A DNA stretch of 32,229 nucleotides from Hyphomicrobiales bacterium (GTDB taxonomy: Bacteria > Pseudomonadota > Alphaproteobacteria > Rhizobiales > Rhizobiaceae), in the NCBI GenBank assembly GCA_900471815.1, contig UICE01000015.1, positions 1 to 32,229 on the forward strand, written 5' to 3'. Below, piece by piece: positions 8,429 through 16,054 of the stretch. Within the stretch, counting starts at the first letter, position 1. Each line of letters begins with the position of its first letter. Under the pieces are notes generated by a model. It did not search any database. It saw nothing but the letters and a program-made list of their open reading frames with translations, and was not told where the DNA came from. The translations under genes and the position numbers were made by a program.

Positions 8429-8462
8429 GTTTCAACCCCGTATGGTTTAATTTCAAATGTCA
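8429..8462 (-). promoter_or_regulatory. Vir-box-like site upstream of cfa
   Basis: On the minus strand, TGACATTTGAAAT (8462-8450) matches the vir-box consensus at 12 of 13, 76 bases before the preferred cfa start. A second half-site, GTTGAAAC, lies in the 13-mer at 8441-8429, exactly 21 bases closer to the gene. This is the same spacing as the tandem sites before virG. Confidence 0.55.
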
Positions 8463-8621
8463 CTTATTCGCGACAGTCTTTACGAAGACGATGCTATCGA
8501 AGCAACTGGCAAGAGCAGCAAACGTACCCAGCCTGCGATCGGACATTTCGCACAAGTCAGAAAGCCTCGCTCGCATCGCAATTTCGAAGACGATGAATTT
8601 TTGCCGATATCTCGCGTATAG
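8457..8621 (+). CDS. Possible 54-residue protein (doubtful)
   Basis: An open frame from ATG 8457 gives a protein-like peptide, MSLIRDSLYEDDAIEATGK then a basic centre and FEDDEFLPISRV at the end. It has no ribosome site and overlaps the vir-box-like site upstream of cfa. I do not recognise it. It could be the tail of a decayed gene. Confidence 0.2.
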   Translation: MSLIRDSLYEDDAIEATGKSSKRTQPAIGHFAQVRKPRSHRNFEDDEFLPISRV

Positions 8622-8960
8622 CAAGACTTGTCAATTGGCGGATCTTACTGCGACTAACCTGCAATTAAAGCACACGGGTGCGAATTTTGGCGACCAGTGA
8701 GTGTTCCTCTAAGCATACAGCATTGCCCAACAATCCCTCTCACGATGGCAAGGTCATTGTCATATGTTGAAACTGAGAGGGTGTTTCGTAAGCGGGGTTC
8801 TCCTCTACACGCCATTTCCCAGCTTCGTCACTCGAACTTTGTGGGGACAGAGACTACAATGGAAACCTAAGGAACAGGTACTGTAGCTAACATGCAATGC
8901 GGAGCCTTCAAACAAGATTTGCCTGACGCACAGGCATACAATAATCGAAGGGTAATCCGC
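8622..8960. other. Intergenic stretch before the cupin gene
   Basis: About 340 bases. It contains one TTGAAAC half-site near 8767, but the full 13-mer matches the vir box at only 8 of 13. No gene, repeat or hairpin stands out. Confidence 0.4.
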
Positions 8961-9461
8961 ATGAATACTTTGGTAAATACGCCGTCCAAAAACAGCACTG
9001 ATCTTAATGAATGGTGGGAAGTAACCCCCGGAGAGAAGTTTACGATCCGTACTTCCGTCAAGGAGACTGGAGGTCTGTACACAATGATCGAGGTGACTGC
9101 CGAGTCACGTAACGGTGTACCGGTGCACACCCATGCAAACGAGGAGGAGCACTTCATCGTTCTCGAAGGCAACGTTCATCTTACCAATGGTGACCAGAGC
9201 TTGACTCTGTCGACGGGGGATTCTGCGACAGTAAAGAGGGGGACTCCCCATGCCTGGTGCAATCTCTCCGACAGCAGAGTCCGAATGCTCATTATTTTCT
9301 CCCCCGGCCATATGGAGGAAGTGTTCAGGCTTATTGGCTCAACGGATGGTGGCGATCTAGCCGCCATCGCAGAATCGGCCAAAAGAGGGGGCTCTACTAT
9401 AGTTGCCCCTCCGCCTTTTGAAAACATCTATTCGGTCATGTCTCCTCGACCGAGACCCTGA
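8961..9461 (+). CDS. Small cupin-domain protein
   Basis: 166 residues from ATG 8961, with GAAGGG about eight bases upstream. The frame is open from 8892 but the longer form has no ribosome site. Cupin motif 1 is PVHTHANEEEHFIVLEG, providing two His and one Glu metal ligands. Motif 2 is GDSATVKRGTPHAW, providing the third His. Single-domain cupins of this type bind Fe, Mn or Zn and act as dioxygenases, isomerases or ligand sensors. The exact reaction cannot be assigned. It stands alone between a 340-base gap and the putative small RNA. No vir box is seen upstream, unlike several neighbours. Given the surrounding oxidative enzymes a role on aromatics or sugars is conceivable, but this is only context. 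Confidence 0.85.
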   Translation: MNTLVNTPSKNSTDLNEWWEVTPGEKFTIRTSVKETGGLYTMIEVTAESRNGVPVHTHANEEEHFIVLEGNVHLTNGDQSLTLSTGDSATVKRGTPHAWCNLSDSRVRMLIIFSPGHMEEVFRLIGSTDGGDLAAIAESAKRGGSTIVAPPPFENIYSVMSPRPRP

Positions 9462-9786
9462 GCGCCGCAAGTCTGTCGGTCACCTAACCTGCCTGAAAGC
9501 AGTACGCGTGCATTCGGCCGACAATCAAGTGAAAGCAGAGCGTCATTAGTCCGAAGACAGCCACTTCGGCCCCGATAGAAATGCAGAACGAGTCACAAAC
9601 TGCCAGCATCGTGTCTACGCTACTGCTATCGGCAAAACTGCCGTCCAAGCTCATGGCGGCAGTCTTCGAAGCCCTTGGATCATTCCCGCAGGGGCAAGGC
9701 AGTTGTTACGGTGTTCCGCCGGTTGCTGACATCAATAACAGCGTGCAGCGCCTTACGTTTCACGCGGATTGGAAAAGCCCCAATTG

Positions 9787-9817
9787 AAAAAAAGCCGGAC
9801 CAACGGGGCCCGGCTTT
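9787..9817 (-). terminator. Rho-independent terminator
   Basis: On the minus strand the arms AAAGCCGG and CCGGCTTT enclose an 11-base loop, and the T-run at 9793-9787 extends seven bases. The orientation with the T-run shows it ends minus-strand transcripts, that is, the putative small RNA and possibly read-through from the MFS gene upstream. Confidence 0.7.
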
Positions 9818-9900
9818 AGTTGTGGAGGCTACAAAGCCTCCAGAGGGAACAACCGATACGAGGGAGTAGTATCGGTCAGGCGCAATTTAATCTGACCATA
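9787..9900 (-). ncRNA. Putative trans-acting small RNA ending in an intrinsic terminator
   Basis: Read on the minus strand, this segment holds successive stem-loops. One has arms GGTCAG/CTGACC (9897-9874). One has arms ACCGATAC/GTATCGGT (9876-9852) with loop TACTCCCTC. One has arms GGAGGCT/AGCCTCC (9841-9824). A final GC-rich terminator is followed by seven T. The pyrimidine loop CUCCCUC and the linker UUCCCUCUG are complementary to Shine-Dalgarno sequences, a hallmark of Hfq-dependent alphaproteobacterial regulators such as the alpha-r14 and AbcR groups. The first two stems overlap, so they may be alternatives. The 5' end is a guess because I found no clear promoter. The structure could also be the tail of a decayed gene. 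Confidence 0.45.
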
Positions 9901-10152
9901 CTATTTAAATGTTTTGATTTCGATCGATCCCGTTGCAGATGAAACCAAGCCGTTTTCAATTTGTATTTTATCGCCAGCGCCTCGCGCTGCTCACTAAAGT
10001 AAGGAGCTGGCTTCTATCCAGTTGATTTCCCTGCTGATGACCGCCCGCGGTGCGCGTCGGCATGCCGAAACCAAGGTCTAGCCGGCATCGAGGCTTATGC
10101 GCAAACGAGCCCAATTGTATCACGTGATAATGTCATCGATGGATTGGTGACC

Positions 10153-11520
10153 TTAGCGATCCCAAACAAAAAAAGTGCCGAGAGTGTCTGGATGTGACTT
10201 CATAGCTTGCCGGTATCTGCACAGATATTTGCCAAGCGTAAAAGCTAGCGCCGATATGAATAACAGGTAGTAAGCCGGTGCCATAGCATCACATTCGACC
10301 AGCCAAGCAAGAGTCACCGGGGTGAGGCCACCAAAAAATGCATAAGACAAGTTGTAGGAGAATGAAATACCTGTGACTCGGACGTGTGGTGGAAAGGCCA
10401 CTACCATTATATAAGGTGCTGCCGCAAGGACGCCTACAGCCGCTCCCATGATAGGATATAGTATATAAAGACTCGAGATAGAACTTCCAGCCCATGAATA
10501 GAATGCAAAAGTTGCCAAAGCTAAAAAGATACTGCCACTCATGAGGCTATAGCCTGGCCCCACTCTATCGATGATGACGCCGTTGGCGACTAAGCCAATT
10601 ATTACGAACACTACACCCAAGCTTGTCGCGGTTAGGGCGTGTTGGGCGAAGTAACCATATGACGTCTCAAGCAATGTGGACGTCATCAGCGTGGTAACGA
10701 CAATTCCAGCCGATACGATCCAAGTTAGCAGCATGGATATAATTATACTTCTGGTATGATTTTCGAGTACGGTCTTAAGGGGAAGCTGAGGTTCCAACGG
10801 ACGGTCTTTAATAAATGAAAGGAAGATCGGGGTTTCTTTGAGCCGTCGACGCAGTAAGATTGCTGGCGAACCAAGTACTGCGCCAATCAAAAATGGTATT
10901 CTCCATGCAAAGTCTTCAATTTCTAAAGATGAGAATCCAAAGGTGATACCAGCCGTTACCAAGGAAGCAAGGAGAATTCCAAAAGTGAAGCCAGCACAAA
11001 CAAGCCCGCATCCCAATCCGAGGTTTTTGTAGGGAAGGTGCTCGGCTACAAATGTCCATCCCCCAGGAATCTCCGCTCCAATTGCAATTCCCTGAAAAAT
11101 TCTAGAAACGATTAGCAACAGCGGGGCCCACATCCCAATGGAATTGTAGGTAGGTAATATGGCGATACAAAGTGTGGAGATCGACATTAGTATGATCGAG
11201 AAAGCAAAGATGCGTTTTCGACCGAACAGATCGCCGAAATGAGCAAGCACAACGCCGCCAAGCGGCCGAAAAAAGTAACCTGCAGCGAAAACACCCAATG
11301 ACTGTATCGTCGCTAGATAATCTGCGCCCGAAGGCGGAAAGAAGAGCTTCCCAATTACTGGGGCGAGAAACACGAAAACAATGAAATCGTAAAAGACCAG
11401 TGCGCCCCCAATGGAGGCAAGCCCAATCATTTCCAGACTGCGGTTAAATTCAAAGCGCTGCCATCGACTGAAAGATGAACCTCTTAACTCGGTGCTTCCC
11501 AAATTGTCATTTGAATTCAT
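10153..11520 (-). CDS. MFS transporter, metabolite:proton symporter (MHS) type
   Basis: 455 residues from ATG 11520, which has GGAGGGAGG upstream. The frame extends to a TTG at 11559 without support. There are twelve predicted membrane segments. The cytoplasmic loop signature between segments 2 and 3 is readable as FRPLGGVVLAHFGDLFGRKR, and the AIGAEIPGG stretch and the opening VFYDFIVF block are typical of the MHS family (proline/betaine, citrate, alpha-ketoglutarate and aromatic-acid symporters). Substrate is unknown. It lies downstream of virA on the same strand, but a 267-base gap carries a perfect vir box, so it probably has its own VirG-driven promoter. Uptake of an aromatic acid or opine-like compound would suit the cluster. 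Confidence 0.9.
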   Translation of the reverse strand: MNSNDNLGSTELRGSSFSRWQRFEFNRSLEMIGLASIGGALVFYDFIVFVFLAPVIGKLFFPPSGADYLATIQSLGVFAAGYFFRPLGGVVLAHFGDLFGRKRIFAFSIILMSISTLCIAILPTYNSIGMWAPLLLIVSRIFQGIAIGAEIPGGWTFVAEHLPYKNLGLGCGLVCAGFTFGILLASLVTAGITFGFSSLEIEDFAWRIPFLIGAVLGSPAILLRRRLKETPIFLSFIKDRPLEPQLPLKTVLENHTRSIIISMLLTWIVSAGIVVTTLMTSTLLETSYGYFAQHALTATSLGVVFVIIGLVANGVIIDRVGPGYSLMSGSIFLALATFAFYSWAGSSISSLYILYPIMGAAVGVLAAAPYIMVVAFPPHVRVTGISFSYNLSYAFFGGLTPVTLAWLVECDAMAPAYYLLFISALAFTLGKYLCRYRQAMKSHPDTLGTFFVWDR

Positions 11521-11580
11521 TGACTGCAGCCTCCCTCCGCATTCGCCCTTTTTTATCAACGCGGGCCAGCGGGTTTATTT

Positions 11581-11611
11581 CAAAATTTGAAACATTTCTT
11601 ACAATTGTAAT
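11581..11611 (-). promoter_or_regulatory. Perfect vir box and a second weaker one upstream of the MFS gene
   Basis: TTACAATTGTAAT (11599-11611) matches TTDCAWTTGHAAY at all 13 positions and contains a 12-base palindrome. CAAAATTTGAAAC (11581-11593) matches at 10 of 13, 18 bases away. They lie 60-90 bases before the preferred MFS start. Of all sites in the window this is the best match and the strongest single hint that VirG acts here. Confidence 0.7.
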
Positions 11612-11787
11612 CGAGTGTGTAAAATGCCCTTACCTAGTTCATTATTTTGCTGAACAAGGGAGCGGCGAGGCTGCAGCTTGTCGCTGAATAGCTCAGTACT
11701 AAACCCTGCTACATCGGCGGGCTTCAAAAAAAGTTCTCTGGTCGCCTTGGAAACGGTGGACAAAAGCTGGCCACTCCACGGTGATGT

Positions 11788-14322
11788 CTACGGTGTGATC
11801 TTAGAAAAGTTAATTCGATCAAAGATTGCATGAGCTAACGCTTGGGAACTAAAAGGCTTCTTTAAGGTCGAGTATTTAAGAAGGATCTCTTCATCGACTT
11901 TCTCGTTAGAATCCCGATCTATCAAAAAAAGTTGGGGGATGTTTCCCAATAGTTCTTCGACTTGCATAAGTGAGTTAAGCGTCTCAAGTGACCCTAAGTC
12001 AAGGATAACCAGTTCTGGTTGGACCTCCTCGAAGCTTAAGCTATGTAGGACATGGTCCAATGTTGAAAATCCGACAGGCTCATAGCCAAGGGCTGCAATC
12101 TTCTCCTCATACATTTCGAGCAGTAATCGATCTCTTTCCACGAGAATGATCGTTTGCCCTCGTCCTAGAGGACGCGATTGCTCATCAAAAAAGCTTTTGA
12201 TCGGCACCGGCCGGAGATCGGTTAATGGGAAAAAAAGCTCAAAGCAAGTTCCGAGCTCAGGCCCGGTTAACACGTTGATGCTTCCCCCCATTCCCATCAC
12301 AGCGCCGTGTACTGCCGATAAGCCCAGCCCCGTTCCGCCAGCTTTAGATTTGGTCGAGAAGAACGGTTCGAAAATATGCGGAAAGACAGACTGCGATATG
12401 CCGGGGCCAGAGTCGCGAACGGCTACACATACATAACTCCCAGCGTTTATCTCCCCGTGCGAAAGGTTTCGCCTTAGTTTTTCATGCACTAGCGCGACTG
12501 TCATAGAAATATTTTGCCCTCTGGCCGAGGCTTCCATAGCATTCTTGCACAGGTTCATCACGATCTGATGTATTTCAACAGGGTTTCCAATTATGACGGC
12601 CGGCCGATCTATAAGTTCGATTTTAAGCTCAACCTTGTTGCTCAGTGTGACCTGAAGAAGAGGAAGAACGTCGGATATCGCTTCAAGCACATCAAATGGT
12701 TTACTGGCTCGATCGCGCTTTCGACTATAGGTCAGAATTTGATCGACGATACGCTTTGCGCGTTCGCCACTTGATAGTATTTGTTCTACGTAGTGTCGTG
12801 TGCTTGAGGGTTTACGAAGAATTTGGAGCGCCATCTCTCCGTAACCAAGTATTGCTTGCAGAACGTTGTTGAACTCATGAGCAATTCCGCCCGCCAAGGC
12901 ACCGACCGCATCTAGGCGTTGAGCATGTTCCAAGCGGCTTTCTAAAGCTTCTTTTTCTTGGCGGCTACGTTTGCTTTCAATGAATTCTATCAATGTTCGT
13001 ATTGTGACTTGCATTAAAGCCAGTTCATCCATTCCGGCTTTCGACCTGGAGCTGTTAAATCGAATCAGGAGGGTCCCTACGCATCCATCTGGAAGGGCCA
13101 TACCCATAATTATTCCCGATATTGTACCCTCTCTTATGTAAGCAAAATCGCCTGCTCTATGCAGATTATGGTGGAGACAAATGTTGTTGTTGAGGTGCGA
13201 AGCCAGTTTTTTTCTAGCTAACGCATTTGCAACGTCCAAAAAAAGCGGCTTATAATCGTTCTCGTGCTTTCTGGGCCAATAATGTTCTTCAGTTTCTCCC
13301 CGGTCTGTATTTACAATACAAAACTCACAGGCTTCGGCTTCAAAGAATTGGGCGAGCAGATTAAGTGCGCGTTCCATAAGTTCGGTAAAATCCCGAATTG
13401 GCAAGTTCGCCATTTCCGATTTGATGACAGAGATGATCCCCTCGTAATCCAGTCGACGTTTTAAGCGTTTTGCTTGATTGCGTAAGCGATAAACGAGATG
13501 AAATACATATAGACAAAGAGAAATAGCCGTAATGCCCAACAAGAGACGGCTCCAGGCTGACCGCGTGCTGGCTTGACCATAGAGATTCAAGTATCGGGCC
13601 TGAAGATTTTGTGCCCGTGTAGGGGTACCTGACGCTTGAATTGCAGAGATCTTTGCATCAACCATAGGAAGAATAGTCAGGATCATTTCCGCGTGGGTCA
13701 AGAGGGTATGAATATCGTTCGGCGCTGACGCATCCGTTTTCATTAGCAGGCGCAAGCAATCGCGGATCGCTATCTCTAGGTCTGGTTCAGGTTTCCCGGC
13801 AAACCTCATCATGAGGTTACCAAGATCGCCGACTTGAGACATTGCAAGCTTGATATCACCATCGGCTGACTGGTGGAGAGCAGTTAATGTTTGGCCAAAA
13901 AGCCCTGTCGAGTTCTGCAAGAGTACATTCCTCGTTTTGAATTGCTCCACCAAGCTTTCGTCGATTGCGATTCCGTCGATAAGCTCTGACAAGAGCAGCT
14001 CGACATTCTCGTCGAGCAGAATATCGGAATCGAAAAGCAAACCTTTAAGCTTTGCGGTTGCTCTTCGAAGAGATACAACCGATTCGACGAGCGGATCGTA
14101 CGAACGCAATAGGCCGGCGCGAGTTTGGAGCACATCTCGCTGCAATGACGCGTGATTTAAATCAATCGTTCTCAGTGTCGTCATCACTGAGTCGTGTGTT
14201 GATTGCTCTGGAACTCTTAATGCGACCGCGACCGCCAAGAAAATAGCTAACGATGTAGCAATTGCTGTGAGCCAGACTTCACCGCCGATCTTGGAGTGGC
14301 GGAGCTTTAAGCCTTTCTCCAT
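11788..14322 (-). CDS. virA: VirA-type membrane hybrid histidine kinase
   Basis: 844 residues, close to Agrobacterium VirA (829). Order: first membrane helix about 16-36, periplasmic domain with the VirA-like block ASLQRDVLQTRAGLLRSY (58-75), second membrane helix about 258-280, a GAF-like linker (about 300-450) where VirA senses phenolics, the phosphorylation site AGGIAHEFNN with His482 (VirA His474), the N box and DSGPG/GGTGLGLS ATP motifs, and a C-terminal receiver (about 722-844) with Asp775 and Lys822. It should sense plant phenols, and perhaps sugars through a ChvE-type protein, and phosphorylate VirG. The ATG is preceded by AGGGGAA and overlaps the end of the cytochrome c peroxidase gene by 44 bases, implying translational coupling. 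virG is about 5 kb away and not linked in an operon. Confidence 0.93.
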   Translation of the reverse strand: MEKGLKLRHSKIGGEVWLTAIATSLAIFLAVAVALRVPEQSTHDSVMTTLRTIDLNHASLQRDVLQTRAGLLRSYDPLVESVVSLRRATAKLKGLLFDSDILLDENVELLLSELIDGIAIDESLVEQFKTRNVLLQNSTGLFGQTLTALHQSADGDIKLAMSQVGDLGNLMMRFAGKPEPDLEIAIRDCLRLLMKTDASAPNDIHTLLTHAEMILTILPMVDAKISAIQASGTPTRAQNLQARYLNLYGQASTRSAWSRLLLGITAISLCLYVFHLVYRLRNQAKRLKRRLDYEGIISVIKSEMANLPIRDFTELMERALNLLAQFFEAEACEFCIVNTDRGETEEHYWPRKHENDYKPLFLDVANALARKKLASHLNNNICLHHNLHRAGDFAYIREGTISGIIMGMALPDGCVGTLLIRFNSSRSKAGMDELALMQVTIRTLIEFIESKRSRQEKEALESRLEHAQRLDAVGALAGGIAHEFNNVLQAILGYGEMALQILRKPSSTRHYVEQILSSGERAKRIVDQILTYSRKRDRASKPFDVLEAISDVLPLLQVTLSNKVELKIELIDRPAVIIGNPVEIHQIVMNLCKNAMEASARGQNISMTVALVHEKLRRNLSHGEINAGSYVCVAVRDSGPGISQSVFPHIFEPFFSTKSKAGGTGLGLSAVHGAVMGMGGSINVLTGPELGTCFELFFPLTDLRPVPIKSFFDEQSRPLGRGQTIILVERDRLLLEMYEEKIAALGYEPVGFSTLDHVLHSLSFEEVQPELVILDLGSLETLNSLMQVEELLGNIPQLFLIDRDSNEKVDEEILLKYSTLKKPFSSQALAHAIFDRINFSKITP

Positions 14323-15307
14323 TGTATTCCCCTGTCAGGCTTTTGAGAAATGATACAATTGCCGTAATATCGCTTTCATTTAGTTGGCGGCCAAGTTGGC
14401 TCTCTCCCATCACTGCTACTGCCTCTTCGAGGGTGCCAGCTCTGCCATCATGAAAGTAAGGCGCCGTGACTTCGACATTCCGAAGGCTTGGCACACGAAA
14501 CACCTGCTTCTCCTCCGCATCGGGGGAGGGACGACGAGGGAACCTTCCGATCTGATGGGACTCGCGCTTCGTACTGGGATCGGCAAAAACACCAAAGATT
14601 TGGAACATGTTGCCGCCGATATTCGAACCTTGGTGGCATGACACGCAGCCAATGCTTTTGAATAATTCAAATCCACGTTCTTGTTCGCCGGTAAGAGCAG
14701 TCTTGTCGCCCAGAAGAAAACGATCAAAGGGCGCATTCGGCGTCACTAGAGACTGTTGAAAGACAACCAGAGCATCAAGCAAGCTTTCACGGTCAGGAGG
14801 TCCACCGTAAATCTTCTTGAAGTGGCTAGCGTAAAGGCCGTTCGCCCGCAAACGCGTGAGCAGCGCCTCCCAAGTATTTGCCATCAAATTCCGCTCGAGC
14901 AGAATTGTTTCATTTTGATCAATCAATGATGTGAATTTGCCGCGCCAACCCAATCTATAGTTGTTTGCGACGTTATAGACGCTGGTGGCATTGAATTCAT
15001 GTTCTCGTCCGTCGTATCCAATCGTTCTTCTTAAAGGGATAGTTCCGCCTTGCTTGAGATCGTGGCACGAGCTGCATGACAGCATCTCTCGACCAGACAG
15101 AATTGGATCATAGAAAAGCTTTCTGCCGAGCTCTACTTTCTCCGTATCTAACTTTGGCACCGGCGGTAATGGAAATAGCGGGTCCCGTCGATCAGCCGCC
15201 AAAGCGCTGTGGTTCGAACTGGGTAGAGCCTCCAAATCCATGCAAATGTCGCAGCCCGCCAACAACGCTACAATTACGATCCAACGCCACCAAGTTGCAG
15301 AGATCAT
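14279..15307 (-). CDS. Di-haem cytochrome c peroxidase (MauG/CcpA family), predicted lipoprotein
   Basis: 342 residues. The N-terminus has a lipoprotein signal with the lipobox LAGC (Cys19), so the protein is likely anchored on the periplasmic side of a membrane. Two haem c sites are visible: CSSCH (78-82) and CVSCHQG (221-225). Between and after them are family blocks such as RKLFYDP, RNLMANTWE, FQQSLVTPNAPFDRFL and YFHDGRAGTLEEAV. Members reduce hydrogen peroxide or, in the MauG branch, carry out oxidations on protein substrates. Its gene overlaps virA by 44 bases, and a possible short frame ends in an ATGA overlap with its own start. This fixed coupling to virA is unusual. A role in handling peroxide made by oxidation of plant phenols, or in tuning signal availability in the periplasm, is my inference. 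Confidence 0.9.
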   Translation of the reverse strand: MISATWWRWIVIVALLAGCDICMDLEALPSSNHSALAADRRDPLFPLPPVPKLDTEKVELGRKLFYDPILSGREMLSCSSCHDLKQGGTIPLRRTIGYDGREHEFNATSVYNVANNYRLGWRGKFTSLIDQNETILLERNLMANTWEALLTRLRANGLYASHFKKIYGGPPDRESLLDALVVFQQSLVTPNAPFDRFLLGDKTALTGEQERGFELFKSIGCVSCHQGSNIGGNMFQIFGVFADPSTKRESHQIGRFPRRPSPDAEEKQVFRVPSLRNVEVTAPYFHDGRAGTLEEAVAVMGESQLGRQLNESDITAIVSFLKSLTGEYNGERLKAPPLQDRR

Positions 15308-15525
15308 GTCCTGGAGCTCTGCACGTCAGCGTCTATTACGTCGGCATCAAAAATGTAGCAGTCGGGTCGACGAATAGGGCCGCGGGTATTTCTGTCGAAA
15401 GTCCTTTCGTTGTGAGCTCTATCTCTGGCGCGTAGATGTTCCCAGATTAGAAACCGACGTAACACCTTGAACAAGGTGGCGAGCGAGTTGCATTCAGATG
15501 CCGTCATTTTCGCATCACTACCCAT
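15304..15525 (-). CDS. Possible small protein upstream of the peroxidase (uncertain)
   Basis: 73 codons from ATG 15525. The stop overlaps the peroxidase start as ATGA, a pattern typical of translationally coupled genes. The peptide (LATLFKVLRRFLIWEHL in the first half, acidic FDADVIDADV near the end) is not recognised. There is no clear ribosome site before 15525, and a second ATG lies six codons in. Only the overlap argues for it. Confidence 0.3.
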   Translation of the reverse strand: MGSDAKMTASECNSLATLFKVLRRFLIWEHLRARDRAHNERTFDRNTRGPIRRPDCYIFDADVIDADVQSSRT

Positions 15526-16054
15526 GTATTAGGTTATCGATCACGACAACGACCTTCACTTCTTTGCTTCTAGCTGCACTGTTTGCATAAGTGGTTTTAA
15601 GGAAATTAAATTGGCTGGACAGGACCTTACCGAGACCCCGGAATTTAGGCCATGCGATCCCAAGCTTATGGCAAACCGATATTTCAAGTATGTTTCAATA
15701 CTGAGAAAAGAGCTTCAAGTGTAATAAAGAGGACGAATGGCAAGCAGATTCTAGACTTAGGCGCGGCACGCTTATCCTGCTGCTCCTTATGTTTGATGTC
15801 TGGAAAAATGCTAAGTTTCTGGTGTGAACGTCATCTCCCTCAAACACGTGATGACCAGCACCATCACGCGGACGTGAACCCACAGGCTACCTCAAATCGT
15901 GGAGATTGAGGGAGCATTCAACGCGCATCGCCACTATGCAAGGCAGCCGACGTTACAGCACCATCGCCGTCGTGAGCACAGGCTCACGACACTAGATTTA
16001 TCGTTTCGAATTAACGATGGACCACCAGTGGACTGCCCAAATTTCTGGAAGGAA
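15526..16054. other. Intergenic region between the peroxidase operon and glnII
   Basis: About 530 bases, upstream of the peroxidase-virA unit and downstream of glnII. A plus-strand frame from a TTG at about 15612 gives a 37-codon peptide (LAGQDLTETPEFRPCDPK then a basic tail) with AAGGA before it, which may be a gene fragment. Imperfect vir-box matches at 15692-15704 (10 of 13) and 15681-15693 (9 of 13) are too weak to credit. A hairpin lies at 15969-15990. Confidence 0.35.
15969..15990 (-). terminator. Hairpin downstream of glnII
   Basis: Arms GTCGTGAGC and GCTCACGAC form a perfect nine-base-pair stem with a four-base loop, 65 bases beyond the glnII stop. There is no T-run, so it is a transcript-stabilising hairpin or a weak terminator at best. 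Confidence 0.4.

Larger units (their letters stand above)
9462..10152. other. Intergenic region with putative small RNA and hairpins
   Basis: About 690 bases between the cupin and the convergent MFS gene. A cluster of stem-loops at 9787-9900 is interpreted as a minus-strand small RNA. Short frames at 9581-9787 and 9675-9869 (plus) run into that structured segment and look non-coding. The stretch 9900-10152 has an imperfect vir-box match at about 10105-10117 (9 of 13), which I do not credit. Confidence 0.45.

Noticed and set aside
8755-8767. Vir box upstream of the cupin gene
   Set aside because: Only the TTGAAAC half matches; the whole 13-mer agrees at 8 positions, which is background.
9990-10030. 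Nod box
   Set aside because: A stretch with ATCCA and GATTT spacing caught the eye, but the conserved second half of the nod box is missing. I saw no nod box elsewhere.
15681-15704. Vir boxes controlling the peroxidase-virA unit
   Set aside because: Best matches are 9 and 10 of 13 and lie more than 370 bases upstream of the peroxidase start.
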